NCBI RefSeq assembly: GCF_001027285.1
Contig: NZ_CP011509.1
Location: 2,612,501-2,676,500, forward strand
DNA from: Archangium gephyra
Lineage (GTDB): Bacteria; Myxococcota; Myxococcia; Myxococcales; Myxococcaceae
Length of the DNA: 64,000 nucleotides
Direction: 5' to 3'
The notes under the pieces were generated by a model. It was not told the origin of the DNA, did no database searches, and saw only the letters and a program-made list of their open reading frames with translations. Every line of letters starts with the position of its first letter. Positions within the stretch are counted from its first letter, which is position 1. The position numbers and the translations under genes were made by a program. This document shows positions 27,101 to 35,212 of the stretch, one piece after another.

Positions 27101-29595
27101 GCGCGTTGCGCAGGGGTGCGCGCCTGGTCGAGCAGAGTGGAAAAGCAGGATGCCGCCGCCTCGAGCTCGCCGGCCAGGTATTGGGACTCGGTGTGCTCCT
27201 TCAGGAGCGCGAAGGTCCGTTCGTGCTCCTGCTCGCGGAGCGCTGGAGGGATGAGCACGCCACCGGTCCGGAAGAACTCACAGGCGGTACGGTAGGCGCC
27301 CGAGGCCTTCGCCCGCTGCCCTGCCGCCAGATGGAGGCCGGCCAGTTCCAGCCGCAGTGCGTCCGGGCCGATGCGCTCCGGTGCATGGCCCAGGTGCGGC
27401 AGGATGGTGAACATCCGCTCGTCGAGCGTCTTCGTGGCGCGGGCATCCTCGTACAGACGCAAGCCCACCTCCAGGTGCCGCGCGGCGCGTTCATCCTCGG
27501 GAATGAGCGAATAGGCAGCCTGCCGGACCCGGTCGTGCAGGAAGCGGAAGGAGACGTCCAACTCCGTGGGCTCCATCGCGCCGCTTTGGGGATCCAACAG
27601 GACGTAGTCCTTGCCGAGCGGGAGCACGAGCCTGCGCTCGATGGCGGTCCAGAGGGCGCGCGCTGTCTCCGCGGCCGAGGCCCCATGGGCCACCGTGAGG
27701 TCGCGGAATCCAAACGTCACGCCCAGGCACGCTGCGAGCTGGAGCAGGGTGCGGGTCTCCTCGGGCAGCCGGCGGCTCTCGGCTACCAGCAACGCGGCCA
27801 CGTCGTCCGGGAGTCCCTGCGACTCGATGCGGGCGAGGTCCCACTCCCAGCGGCGGCTGCGCGGGTCGAAGCGGAGCAGCCCTTGCTCGTACAGGAAGCG
27901 GAGGAAGGCTTTGACGGAGAAGGGGTTGCCGCCCGTCCGGGCGTGGATGAGGCGTGCGAACTCCAACGCGCGCTCGGCTTCCACGGCGATGCTTTCGCAC
28001 ACCATCTGGGCAACCTCCTTGAGGCCCAGCGGCGCCAGGTGGACCTGCTCCCAGTTGGCTCCGGCGGCAAGCATCTCCTTGAGCGCGAGGGCGAGTGGAT
28101 GCTCCGGGGAGACCTCCGCGCCGCGGTAGGTGCCGACGAGCAGCAGGGGCCGGGTGGACGCATCCCGGGCGAGGGTTTGCAGCAGCGTGAGCGTGGCGTT
28201 GTCGGCCCACTGCAGGTCATCCAGGAAGAGTGCGAGCGGACGCTCGGGCGTGGCGAACGCCTGGAGCGTGCGCGCGAGCACCAGGGTGAGGCGGTTTCTG
28301 GATTCGGAGGAGGGAAGGGGGGCGGGCGGAGGTTGTTCGCCCACCAGCGCGCGGGTGTCGGGGACGGCCTCGGCGAGGACGGCGAGGTTCGCCCCGAGCA
28401 CCTCCTGGAGGCGCTCGTGCAGGAGGGCTGTCTCCGCCTCGCCCTCCCCGAGCGTCTGGCGCACCAGATGTTGCAGCGCCTGCTGGATTGCATCGAAGGG
28501 CTCGCTGTGGAGGAACTGGTCACACTTGCCCATGGCCACGCGTCCGCGGCTGGCGGCCGTCACGCGGTACAGCTCGTTGACGAGCGAGGACTTGCCGATG
28601 CCCGCCGGGCCGGAGATGAGCAGCAGCTGGCCCCGGCCGGCCGTGGCGCGCGCATACGTCCGGGTGAGCAGGGCCACGTCCGCGTCGCGGCCGTGGAGTC
28701 CCTGGGGCGGGCGGTACTGGTGGAATTGGTCCGCGAGGCCCAGGGGGGGTGGTGGGTGCGTACTCCCCTCGCGCAGCTGGCGCTGGCACTGCTCGAGGTC
28801 GGTGATGAGGCCCCAGGTGCTCTGGTAGCGCTCCTCGGGCGCCTTGGCCAGCAGCTTGAGGATGATGGCCGCGAGGTGCTCGGGCACCTCGGGGTTGAGC
28901 TCTCGCGGCGAGGGCGGCACCTGGGCCACGTGCGCGTGCAGCAGCTCCAGGGGGGCACTCGTCGTGAAGACACGCCGGTCGGTGAGCAGCTCGAAGAAGG
29001 TGGCGCCCAGGGCGTAGAAGTCCGCGCGGGAGTCCACCCCCCGGTTCATGCGTCCGGTCTGCTCGGGCGCCATGTAGGCCAGCGTGCCCGTCAGGTGCGT
29101 GGGCAGCTCGGGCGGGACGGACTCCAGCGACAGCCCCACCGAGAGCGAGAAGTCGGTGAGCTTCAGCTCGCCAGTGGTGGGGTTGACGATGATGTTGTGC
29201 GGCTTGATGTCCTTGTGGATGACACCCTGCTGGTGGATGTGGCCCAGCGCCGCGCTGATGTGCACGGCGAAGTCCAGGAAGGTGTCCACGTCCAGCGGCC
29301 CCCGCTCATCCAGCAGGTGGCGCAGGGAGAGGCCTCCGAAGTCCTCCAGGACGAGCGCCGCGCGGTCGGGGAACTCCTCCAGGCCCAGGACGCGGACGAT
29401 GCCGTCGCCCTCGACGCGGCGGGCGATGGCGTACTCGCGGCGCAGCTCCAGGGTGCGGCGCCGGTCGAGATAGTCGCTGGTGGTGAGTTTGAGGATGACC
29501 GGGCGCTGGTCCCGGAGCCGGGTGGCGCGGAAGAGGGTGGAGCGATGGCTGGAGTGGAGTTGCTCGTGAAGGGTGTACCCCGCCCGGTGTGCCAC
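24196..29595 (-). CDS. Ser/Thr kinase - ATPase - GAF - histidine kinase hybrid (copy B)
   Basis: 1799-residue tandem paralogue of the downstream copy. Domain order and motifs are the same: HKDIKPHNIIV, DFS in place of DFG, Walker A GPAGIGKSSL, LFLDDLQWADN, GAF, H-box HELKNPLNF, and G2 box GEGTGLGLS. Kinase and C-terminal GAF/histidine kinase parts are almost identical to copy A, while the TPR-like middle (about residues 880-1300) differs much more, with a distinct segment around residues 1100-1140. The start is the GTG at 29595 with AAGGAG five bases upstream. The ATG seen upstream of copy A is out of frame here owing to a one-base difference, so an annotation extending the frame to 30249 would be wrong. 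Confidence 0.88.
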   Translation of the reverse strand: MAHRAGYTLHEQLHSSHRSTLFRATRLRDQRPVILKLTTSDYLDRRRTLELRREYAIARRVEGDGIVRVLGLEEFPDRAALVLEDFGGLSLRHLLDERGPLDVDTFLDFAVHISAALGHIHQQGVIHKDIKPHNIIVNPTTGELKLTDFSLSVGLSLESVPPELPTHLTGTLAYMAPEQTGRMNRGVDSRADFYALGATFFELLTDRRVFTTSAPLELLHAHVAQVPPSPRELNPEVPEHLAAIILKLLAKAPEERYQSTWGLITDLEQCQRQLREGSTHPPPPLGLADQFHQYRPPQGLHGRDADVALLTRTYARATAGRGQLLLISGPAGIGKSSLVNELYRVTAASRGRVAMGKCDQFLHSEPFDAIQQALQHLVRQTLGEGEAETALLHERLQEVLGANLAVLAEAVPDTRALVGEQPPPAPLPSSESRNRLTLVLARTLQAFATPERPLALFLDDLQWADNATLTLLQTLARDASTRPLLLVGTYRGAEVSPEHPLALALKEMLAAGANWEQVHLAPLGLKEVAQMVCESIAVEAERALEFARLIHARTGGNPFSVKAFLRFLYEQGLLRFDPRSRRWEWDLARIESQGLPDDVAALLVAESRRLPEETRTLLQLAACLGVTFGFRDLTVAHGASAAETARALWTAIERRLVLPLGKDYVLLDPQSGAMEPTELDVSFRFLHDRVRQAAYSLIPEDERAARHLEVGLRLYEDARATKTLDERMFTILPHLGHAPERIGPDALRLELAGLHLAAGQRAKASGAYRTACEFFRTGGVLIPPALREQEHERTFALLKEHTESQYLAGELEAAASCFSTLLDQARTPAQRASVLCLQAILSTLNDRHIESLEYGLKGLRLLGIDIPSAPDEASISAELRELEAALAGRDNSELLGLPQMSDPTAKLASELLGAIAIASYFAAQKLLVPLSLQRVRLSLEHGNGRFSPYGYASYGFIVSALRDDPATGRRFGLLAIELATHFQDPMQYARALCVRVGFIDHWTQSARAGIPQLAEAYKILLESGDWQYAEACFTFLSWRRLALGEPLQDLLAENQRFIDLLGHRKNPDNRYLHWAFQQTLLLLSGARDVPQQTIQLSQLQWPANKAHAGQVLLEQHYLLRQLEQAMAVAEESATMMRSIPGFFLQTTYAFYYALSSAGVYPSASEARKQELQALMEQQRAYLEKCARRAPENFAPYHLLVRAELARVRGQHVEAHTHYEEAIAAARASGFTSVEAIACEQACRFQAELNRLPLASAYLVEALNAYERWGAAGKVHLLATEQAHLLHAYSGALKTWDHKLQRAGLSMARIQGGEYVERPSSHDLSSTDSLTEVLDVSSVMKASQAISSELHFPQLAANLIDILMESTGAQRGVLVLQREEDFFVEASGELGRGSTPLLPVERMAHSEALCHTIAELVLSTGTHLLLDDASSQEPFRSEPYVSLHHVRSVLCVPILHRRQLLGLVYLENNLTAGAFNSNRLKAVGMLLAQAAISLENAGLYRKLEKSHRTLEHRVQERTEQLHSKNAELHGALERLQAMQAQIITQEKLASLGSLTAGIAHELKNPLNFVKNFSELSLELLQELRESVQKREDPGSLLQELEQNLSKVCEHQQRASGIINGMLRHARNNKGESRAISINQLVEDAVRLVDHGLRARRPPRHVAFDVSFDSTVPPCHLVPEDLSRVILNLLDNGCYAAQQKAGRETAGQPRLKVSTRWTGSEVEIRVRDNGNGVPATMRDKLFTPFFTTKPPGEGTGLGLSLSHDIIVVALGGKLRVESEEEQYAEFTVVLPGELARPPAKN

Positions 29596-29728
29596 GGCTG
29601 CTCCTTCGAGGGCCAGCGGCTGTCCAGTCGCTGGAAGGCCACGCCCAGGGGGACATGGTAATTCAGCCTCGTACCTCCACGAGCGCTCGGCCGCTGTGTC
29701 CCGGGTCACAACCCCCGGGTGGGGCGCG

Positions 29729-30130
29729 TCACAGTGAAGCGGCTGGCAGCTCAGCGGCCTCGGCGGCACCCCAGAACCACTCCACGCGGGCGCGGCGCCG
29801 TTGCTCGGCGAGCCACTCCTCGAAGAGGACGTCCCGGACCTGCTCCCGGGTGGCCTCGTCGAACCGGGCCGGGAGGAAGCGCAGCACGTGCACCAGCTCG
29901 TAGCCCGCTCCGCTGGGAACGGGCTCGGAGAGCTGTCCGGGCCCGGTGGAGAAGAGCCGCTCCGCCTGCTCGGGCTCGAGCTCCCCCCGCCGCAGCGTGG
30001 TGAAGGGGTTCCCCGCGCCACCCCGCTCCAGGAAGGAGACCTGCGCCAACTCGAGCAACCGGCCGGGCGCTTCGCGCAGCTGCTCGTACAACCGCCAGGC
30101 TTTGTCCTGGGTGGGGACGGAGAGCCGCAC
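29729..30130 (-). pseudogene. fragment resembling C-terminus of a PpiC-type peptide maturation protein
   Basis: About 133 codons (if begun at the GTG at 30130) that read like the end of a parvulin/PpiC-related protein: GELEPEQAERLFSTGPGQLS, EPVPSGAGYELVHVL, then FDEATREQVRDVLFEEWL. The same segment occurs in what is annotated as 'putative peptide maturation system protein' (PpiC-related), associated with ribosomal peptide loci. No upstream part of such a protein is visible: the frame continues antisense to the matrixin gene but with no similarity. No good Shine-Dalgarno precedes the GTG. I read it as a truncated remnant, though a short standalone protein cannot be excluded. It lies between kinase copy B and the divergent matrixin operon. 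Confidence 0.5.
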
Positions 30131-30250
30131 GCCCTGGGATGGACGGGGGCGCCGACGGAGGTGACGAGGCGAAAAAAAAGAGGGTGCCAGTTTTTCCCGC
30201 TGCCCCGGTCCTGGGGTCGATGTGACGTGAACCACCCCAGGAGGAACACG

Positions 30251-31612
30251 ATGACCCGTAGAATTCCGCTTCACCTGCTCTGGGCCCTGGCCCTGTGTCT
30301 GCTCGTGCCCACTGCACGGGCCTCCACCTTGATGGCGCTCGATGTGCCGGCCCTCACCCGGGGCTCCGAGCTGGTGATTCGCGGCCGGGTGCTCCAGGCC
30401 ACCAGCCGTCCACTCCCGGGCACCGGGCGCATCGTCACCGGCGTGGAGGTCTCGGTGGACGAGGTGCTCGTGGGCGCGGTGCCGTCTCCCTCCGTCCAGG
30501 TCACCCTGCCGGGAGGCACCGTGGGAGCGCTTCGCCAGCTCGTGAGCGGCGTGCCGGAGCTCGCGCGGGGTGAGGAGGTGGTGCTCTTCCTCGCGGCTGG
30601 GACGGAGGGCCTGCGCGTGGTGGGCCTGGCCCAGGGCGCGTTCCGCATCCAGCGCTCGGAGGAGGGCCAGAAGGTGAGCGCCACCGCGGTGCTCCCCGAG
30701 GACCTGCACCTGGTGGATCCGCTGTCGCTCCAGCCCGTGCCGGGAATGTCGCGAACGATGGAGCTCGAGGCGCTCCGGGCCGAGGTGCTCGCGGCGGCGC
30801 GTGACGCGGCGCCCCCCGCTCCCCGCACCACGTCCCTTCCGGTGCACCAGGCGCAGCAGTCCATCCCTCCGTATTCCCGCTCGCGCGCCCCCGCCAGCGA
30901 GAGCGCTCCCGAGGGCCGCTGCCTGTGGTGGAAGGAGGACAGCACGCTCACCTTCCGGCAGCAGCAGTGCATGCCCGGAGAGGCGGACTGCGCGGCGCGT
31001 CAGGAGGCGGTGCGTCTGGCGCTGCGGAGCTGGGGTGACGTCCTCGCGGAGTGCGCGAGCCTTCGTATTTCCGAGGGCCCCGCCACGGCCTCGCGGCAGG
31101 TGGGCTACGTGCAGAACGGCGAGAACGAGAACCTCCTCGTGCTGAGGGACCGGGCCTGCACCCAGGAGGGAGGCGAGGACTGCTGGCGGTACGCGGCGGA
31201 GACGCTGGGCCTCACGACGGTCACCTTCCAGGCGCGCTCGGGAGAGGTGCTCGACGCGGACGTGGAGCTCAACGCCGTGGCCTTCGCCTCCCCCTCCGAG
31301 GTGAGGGATCTCCAGGGCACCGTGACGCACGAGCTGGGACACGCGCTGGGCCTGGACCACTCGGAGGATGCGCGCTCGACGATGTACCCCACGAGCACCC
31401 CGGACCAGCGGCTCCTCGACGAGGGCTCGAGGCTGGCCATGTGCACCATCTACCCGCGCGGGGCTCCCGCTGTACACTGCGTGACGCCAGAGCCCGATGA
31501 GCCACCGCTCGGGACCTGGGGTTGCAGCACGGCGGGCGGTGGGGAGTTCCTGCTGTCCGGGCTGGTGGCACTGCTGGGTTCGCGGCGCAGGAAGAGGGAG
31601 AACGTCGGATGA
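30251..31612 (+). CDS. matrixin-like secreted metalloprotease with MYXO-CTERM-like tail
   Basis: 453-residue secreted zinc protease. A signal peptide covers residues 1-25 (LLWALALCLLVPTARA). An N-terminal beta-rich region (about 30-140) may act as a prodomain. The catalytic motif is HELGHALGLDH near residue 360, followed by the Met-turn STMYPTS, both standard for metzincins. The C-terminus has GCSTAGGGE, a hydrophobic helix and RRRKR, a MYXO-CTERM-like sorting signal expected to be processed by a myxosortase and anchored at the outer surface. A perfect AGGAGG lies six bases before the ATG. First gene of a five-gene operon; its stop overlaps the next start by 4 bp. Substrate unknown. Confidence 0.87.
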   Translation: MTRRIPLHLLWALALCLLVPTARASTLMALDVPALTRGSELVIRGRVLQATSRPLPGTGRIVTGVEVSVDEVLVGAVPSPSVQVTLPGGTVGALRQLVSGVPELARGEEVVLFLAAGTEGLRVVGLAQGAFRIQRSEEGQKVSATAVLPEDLHLVDPLSLQPVPGMSRTMELEALRAEVLAAARDAAPPAPRTTSLPVHQAQQSIPPYSRSRAPASESAPEGRCLWWKEDSTLTFRQQQCMPGEADCAARQEAVRLALRSWGDVLAECASLRISEGPATASRQVGYVQNGENENLLVLRDRACTQEGGEDCWRYAAETLGLTTVTFQARSGEVLDADVELNAVAFASPSEVRDLQGTVTHELGHALGLDHSEDARSTMYPTSTPDQRLLDEGSRLAMCTIYPRGAPAVHCVTPEPDEPPLGTWGCSTAGGGEFLLSGLVALLGSRRRKRENVG

Positions 31613-32304
31613 CCTACCCACACGCACGAGTCCCGAGGCTGACCTCGTGGCTGGCCACTCTGGCGCTGGGCGTGGCCGGCTGCGGCGAATACGGGCTGGC
31701 GGACGAGACGTATCCCGTCGAGCCGGTGGAGGTGCTCGAGGGAGAGCTCCACGCGAGTGTCGGCACCGGGCAGGGCCCCACGGCGATGACCCTGGCGTGG
31801 GCGTCCGAGCTCTCCGCCACGGAGCGGCTCGCCGCCCTGCTGCTGGCCGAGGGCTCCTCGTGCGGCGCGGAGCAGGGGGCGCTGCTGCAGCCCATGTCCT
31901 TCCAGCCGTACTTCCCCTCGAGCTTCGTGCTGCCGCTGTCCACCACTCCCGTGCCCGCCGCGCAGCTCGCGCTGGAGCCGCTCGGTGGGCAGGGCCGTCT
32001 GGCGCTCGGGTGGGTCGTCTTCTTCCAGGACGACAACCGCAACGGCGTGCTGGACCTGGGCTCGGAGGGGGTGAAGCCGGAGCGCGTGGTGGCCACCTCG
32101 CTCGACTCGGGGCTGGCGGTGCTCTTCCTGGACGGCACGCTCCCGCGCGAGCGCTCGGGGACATGGAGGGAGTGGCCCGGTGAGCTCCCTCGGGGCTTCA
32201 GCTTCCTCGGCGTGCGGAGCGCCGGGGGCGAGTCTCCGTCCTTCGCCGCGCTGCCGGCCTCCACCTCGCTGTCGCTGGAGGCCGCGCGGCACGTGTGCCC
32301 GTGA
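31609..32304 (+). CDS. lipoprotein of unknown function in the sigma/caspase operon
   Basis: 231-residue predicted lipoprotein with lipobox LALGVAGCGEYG near residue 20. The mature part is a soluble domain with no recognised family; a segment FFQDDNRNGVLDLGSEGV near residue 142 looks like a calcium-binding loop (DDNRNGVLD). The ATG overlaps the matrixin stop by four bases (ATGA), so translation is probably coupled. The next gene, an ECF sigma factor, starts 6 bp after its stop. Envelope location and conserved spacing suggest a part in sensing or output of the sigma system, but this is inferred from position. Confidence 0.75.
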   Translation: MTYPHARVPRLTSWLATLALGVAGCGEYGLADETYPVEPVEVLEGELHASVGTGQGPTAMTLAWASELSATERLAALLLAEGSSCGAEQGALLQPMSFQPYFPSSFVLPLSTTPVPAAQLALEPLGGQGRLALGWVVFFQDDNRNGVLDLGSEGVKPERVVATSLDSGLAVLFLDGTLPRERSGTWREWPGELPRGFSFLGVRSAGGESPSFAALPASTSLSLEAARHVCP

Positions 32305-32310
32305 AGGAGG

Positions 32311-32811
32311 ATGGAGGCGGCGACGCTCGAGCAATGGTACGCGCTGTACGGTTACGCCGTGCACCGCCGTTGCGTCCGCCTCCTACAATCCGAGGCCGAG
32401 GCGGATGATGCCTTGCACGAGGTCTTCCTGCGTGCCTGGCGTTATGCGCACACGCTCGAGGGCGGGGAGCCGCTGCCGTGGCTCTACCGCATCGCGGATC
32501 GGCACTGCGTGGACCTGCTGCGCCGCCGCGCGCGCCATGTTCCCAGTGAGGACGTGAAGGGGCCCCTGCCCGAGGAGGCCGCGGCCCCGGACACGTCCGA
32601 GCAGCTGCACCTGTTCGGCCAGGTGCTCGCGGCATGCAAGGAGCGCGTGCGGGACACCGCGGTCCTCTACTACCTGGACGAGCTCACGCAGGACGAGGTG
32701 GCCGAGAGCCTCGGCTGCTCGCGCAAGACGGTGAAGGAGCGGCTCGCCCAGTTCAAGGCCGTGGCCAGCCGGTTGCTGACGGGCGGCCGGGCGAAGCGAG
32801 GTACGGGATGA
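32311..32811 (+). CDS. ECF RNA polymerase sigma factor
   Basis: 166-residue sigma-70 family protein of ECF type. Region 2 is at about residues 8-75 (YGYAVHRRCVRLLQSEAEAD, DALHEVFLRAWRYAH, LPWLYRIADRHCVDLLRRR) and region 4 at about 105-155 (AVLYYLDELTQDEVAESLGC followed by SRKTVKERL as the DNA-recognition helix). Region 3 is absent, as expected for ECFs. An AAGGAGG sits immediately before the ATG, which is closer than usual. It is followed, with an ATGA overlap, by a zinc-finger/transmembrane anti-sigma gene, so it is probably held inactive by that partner until a periplasmic signal arrives. Target promoters are unknown; autoregulation of this operon is likely but not shown. Confidence 0.93.
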   Translation: MEAATLEQWYALYGYAVHRRCVRLLQSEAEADDALHEVFLRAWRYAHTLEGGEPLPWLYRIADRHCVDLLRRRARHVPSEDVKGPLPEEAAAPDTSEQLHLFGQVLAACKERVRDTAVLYYLDELTQDEVAESLGCSRKTVKERLAQFKAVASRLLTGGRAKRGTG

Positions 32812-33614
32812 ATGACTTCGAGTCCCTCCGAGACTCGCGCGAGGCGGGCCACCCCGCGGCGCGGGCGCTCGAGACGCTGGCCTTCGCGCCCGAGGGGACA
32901 CCTCGGGCCGCGGAGGTGGAGGAGCACGTGCGGGCCTGTGCCTCCTGCCAGGCGCGCGTGGCGGCCCTTCGCGAGGAGCGGGCGCGCTTCCTCCAGGCCC
33001 GGCCCGCGCGAGCCTTCGCGGCGCGCATCGAGGAGAAGGCCCGCCGTGTCCCCTGGTGGCGGCGGCCCGTGTGGGCCTTCGGCGCGCTTCCGGCCGCGGT
33101 GGCCGTGGCCCTCGTGCTCCTGGTGGTGTTGCCGCGCGCGGTGCCTCGGGAGGAGGAGACGGGAGACGGGCTTCCCGTTCGTCTCAAGGGAGCGCCCGCG
33201 GTGCGGCTGGAGGTGCTCGTCAGCCGCGAGGGTCAGCCCGCCGTTCCGTTCCGGGAAGGAGAGCCCCTGTTGCCAGTCGACGCGCTGCGCTTCCGGGTGA
33301 CCCTTCCGGAGCGGGGCTTCGTCTTCATCGCCAACCAGGATGGGGCGGGCCGGTTCACCCGCTACTTCCCCGCCAGTGGCTCGCGCGGTGTGCCGCTCGA
33401 GCCGGGCGAGCACTTGCTGCCGGGCGGCGTCGTGCTGGATGACTGGCGCGGCGAGGAGCGCATCACCTTGCTCTTCAGTCCGGGGCCGCTGGAGGAGCGG
33501 GACGTCGAGGCGGCACTGCGCCGTGCCTTCGAGCGGGCCGGTGGGTTGCACTTCGAGGACACCGGCTTGCCGGGCCAGTCGGTGGCGCACTTCCATCGGA
33601 AGGGGACGCGGTGA
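32808..33614 (+). CDS. membrane-bound anti-sigma factor with DUF4384-like periplasmic domain
   Basis: 268-residue anti-sigma factor. The N-terminal cytoplasmic part has a zinc-finger-like HVRACASCQ motif (Cys x2 Cys, with a preceding His, near residues 40-48). One transmembrane helix follows at about 93-115 (AFGALPAAVAVALVLLVVLP). The periplasmic part (about 120-268) resembles the DUF4384 fold, with paired strands such as PERGFVFIANQDGAGRFTRY and a GEHLLPGG turn. Such domains are often found with caspase-like proteins. The gene overlaps the sigma factor by 4 bp and the downstream caspase gene by 4 bp (GTGA). The sensed signal is unknown. Confidence 0.87.
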   Translation: MNDFESLRDSREAGHPAARALETLAFAPEGTPRAAEVEEHVRACASCQARVAALREERARFLQARPARAFAARIEEKARRVPWWRRPVWAFGALPAAVAVALVLLVVLPRAVPREEETGDGLPVRLKGAPAVRLEVLVSREGQPAVPFREGEPLLPVDALRFRVTLPERGFVFIANQDGAGRFTRYFPASGSRGVPLEPGEHLLPGGVVLDDWRGEERITLLFSPGPLEERDVEAALRRAFERAGGLHFEDTGLPGQSVAHFHRKGTR

Positions 33615-35191
33615 GGTGGGGCGTGCTGGCCGCGCTGCTGCTGTGCTCCGGGGCCTGGGCCGCCGGAGGAGCGGAGGAGCTGCGGGTGGCGGTGGTGGTG
33701 GGCAGCGACACCGGAGTCAGTGGGGACGCACCGCTGGAGTACGCCGAGGCGGATGCCCGGCGTTTCCACCAGCTGCTGCTGGAGGTGGGGGGCGTCTCTC
33801 CCCAGCACGCCTTCCTGGTGACGGGAGGGGACGCGGCGGCGGTGCGGCGCGCGCTGGCCGAGGCGCACGGGTTGTTGGCGCGCTCCCGCTCTCGGGGGCC
33901 GGCCACGCTGCTGTTCTACGTCTCGGCCCATGCCGACGCGGAGGCGCTGCACCTGGAGGGCACCCGGTTGCCCCTGGCCGAGCTGCGGCAGTTGCTCGCG
34001 GCGACGCCGTCCACGTTGCGGCTCGCCATCCTGGATGCGTGCCGGACGCCGGTGGTCTCCCGCGCCAAGGGCGGCGTGCCCATCTCCGAGGAAGCGCCGG
34101 TCCGCCTGGAGGTGCCCTCGCAGGTGGAGGGCATGGTGCTGCTGATGGCGGCCGCCGAGGGCGAGCCCGCACAGGAGTGGCCCTCGCTGCGCGGCTCGCT
34201 CTTCACGCACCATGTGCTCGCGGCGCTGCACGGCCTGGCGGACGGGAACGGGGATGGGGCCATCTCCCTCTCCGAGCTCTACGGTTACGCCTGGCGGCAG
34301 ACGCTCGCGGCCTCCACGCGCAGCGGCGCGGGGACGCAGCACCCGGGCTTCGACATCCGCCTGAGTGGCTGGGGCGAGTGGGTGATGGCGCGTCCGGCGC
34401 GCCTCGGGGCGAGCCTGGTGCTCGGCGAGGACGTGGAGGGGAGCCTCTGGGTGGCGGACCACCGGCAGGAGTTGGTGGCGGAGATCCGCAAGTACCGGGG
34501 CGAGTCCACGCGTCTGGCGGTGCGGCCCGGGCTCTACCGGGTGGTGCGGCCGGAAGGCACGTTCGCGGAGGCCACGGACGTGCGAGTGGGCTGGAGCGCG
34601 GAGCGGGTGCTGACCCGCGCGGACTTCATCCGGGTTCCGCTACAGCGGGCCCGGTTGCGCGGGAGTGGACCGCTGGTGCTGCGCCCCTGGGATGTGAGCG
34701 CGGGCTATGGGCTGTCCACGGGCTCGGTGCGCGGCATGGGAGCGGAGCACTTGGGTGAAGTGGGGCTGCGTCACCGCTGGTCCCGGGCCGCGGCGCACAC
34801 GCGGCTGGGCTTCACGCGCGCCTCTATGGAGCGCGAGCTGTTCTCCCTGGCGCAGACGGAGCTGCGGCTGTCACTGGGCGGGGGCATGTTGCTGCACGCG
34901 GGGCCGGTGGAAGTCACACTGGGAGCAGAGGGGCAGGGGACCTGGGTGCGGCAGACCCTCCGGCGGGTGGACGCGGAGCAGGCCGGACGCATCTACGGCA
35001 TCAAGGAGCCCCCACGCTGGGGACTCATCTGGGGCCTGGGGCCTTACACTTCCGTGACGTATCCGTTGGCGGAGCGATTCCTGCTGGGCGTGGAGGGCGC
35101 GGCCGGTCTCGCCCTGGCACCCCGGCACGATGGCACGGTGGAGCTCCGGCCCTCGGCGCAGCTCCACGTGTCCATGCGCTGGGCCCTCTGA
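33611..35191 (+). CDS. caspase-like (peptidase C14) protein with EF-hand loop and beta-rich C-terminus
   Basis: 526-residue secreted caspase-family protein. A signal peptide is at residues 1-18 (LAALLLCSGAWA). The caspase p20-like domain spans about 24-240: the catalytic His is in FYVSAHADAE near residue 104 and the catalytic Cys in AILDACRTP near 142. The His motif is SAHA where the usual form is SGHG. A canonical EF-hand loop (DGNGDGAISLSE, residues about 213-224) closes the domain, consistent with calcium-dependent activity. The C-terminal half is beta-rich and may be a membrane-associated barrel-like domain. GTG start, overlapping the anti-sigma stop (GTGA). Last gene of the operon. A stress or programmed-death role is plausible but unproven. 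Confidence 0.83.
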   Translation: MRWGVLAALLLCSGAWAAGGAEELRVAVVVGSDTGVSGDAPLEYAEADARRFHQLLLEVGGVSPQHAFLVTGGDAAAVRRALAEAHGLLARSRSRGPATLLFYVSAHADAEALHLEGTRLPLAELRQLLAATPSTLRLAILDACRTPVVSRAKGGVPISEEAPVRLEVPSQVEGMVLLMAAAEGEPAQEWPSLRGSLFTHHVLAALHGLADGNGDGAISLSELYGYAWRQTLAASTRSGAGTQHPGFDIRLSGWGEWVMARPARLGASLVLGEDVEGSLWVADHRQELVAEIRKYRGESTRLAVRPGLYRVVRPEGTFAEATDVRVGWSAERVLTRADFIRVPLQRARLRGSGPLVLRPWDVSAGYGLSTGSVRGMGAEHLGEVGLRHRWSRAAAHTRLGFTRASMERELFSLAQTELRLSLGGGMLLHAGPVEVTLGAEGQGTWVRQTLRRVDAEQAGRIYGIKEPPRWGLIWGLGPYTSVTYPLAERFLLGVEGAAGLALAPRHDGTVELRPSAQLHVSMRWAL

Positions 35192-35212
35192 GCCCTTCAG
35201 GGGCAATGCGGA

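Larger units (their letters stand above)
18653..29700 (-). repeat. tandem duplication of a 5.4-kb kinase gene with its upstream region
   Basis: Two direct repeats (about 18653-24130 and 24196-29700). Similarity covers the whole coding region and about 100 bp upstream, including the ribosome-binding site and the stretch around GCTCGGCCGCTGTG. Similarity is highest at the two ends and lowest in the middle. Confidence 0.85.

Noticed and set aside
30150..30200. A-tract and TGGCACC near 30180 (minus strand) as terminator or sigma-54 promoter
   Set aside because: There is a T-run but no preceding stem, and the -12 element is missing.
29596..30249. N-terminal extension of kinase copy B by 218 codons
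   Set aside because: The extension is Ser/Pro-rich, runs across the PpiC-like fragment in another frame, and is not shared with copy A. The GTG with AAGGAG is a better start.
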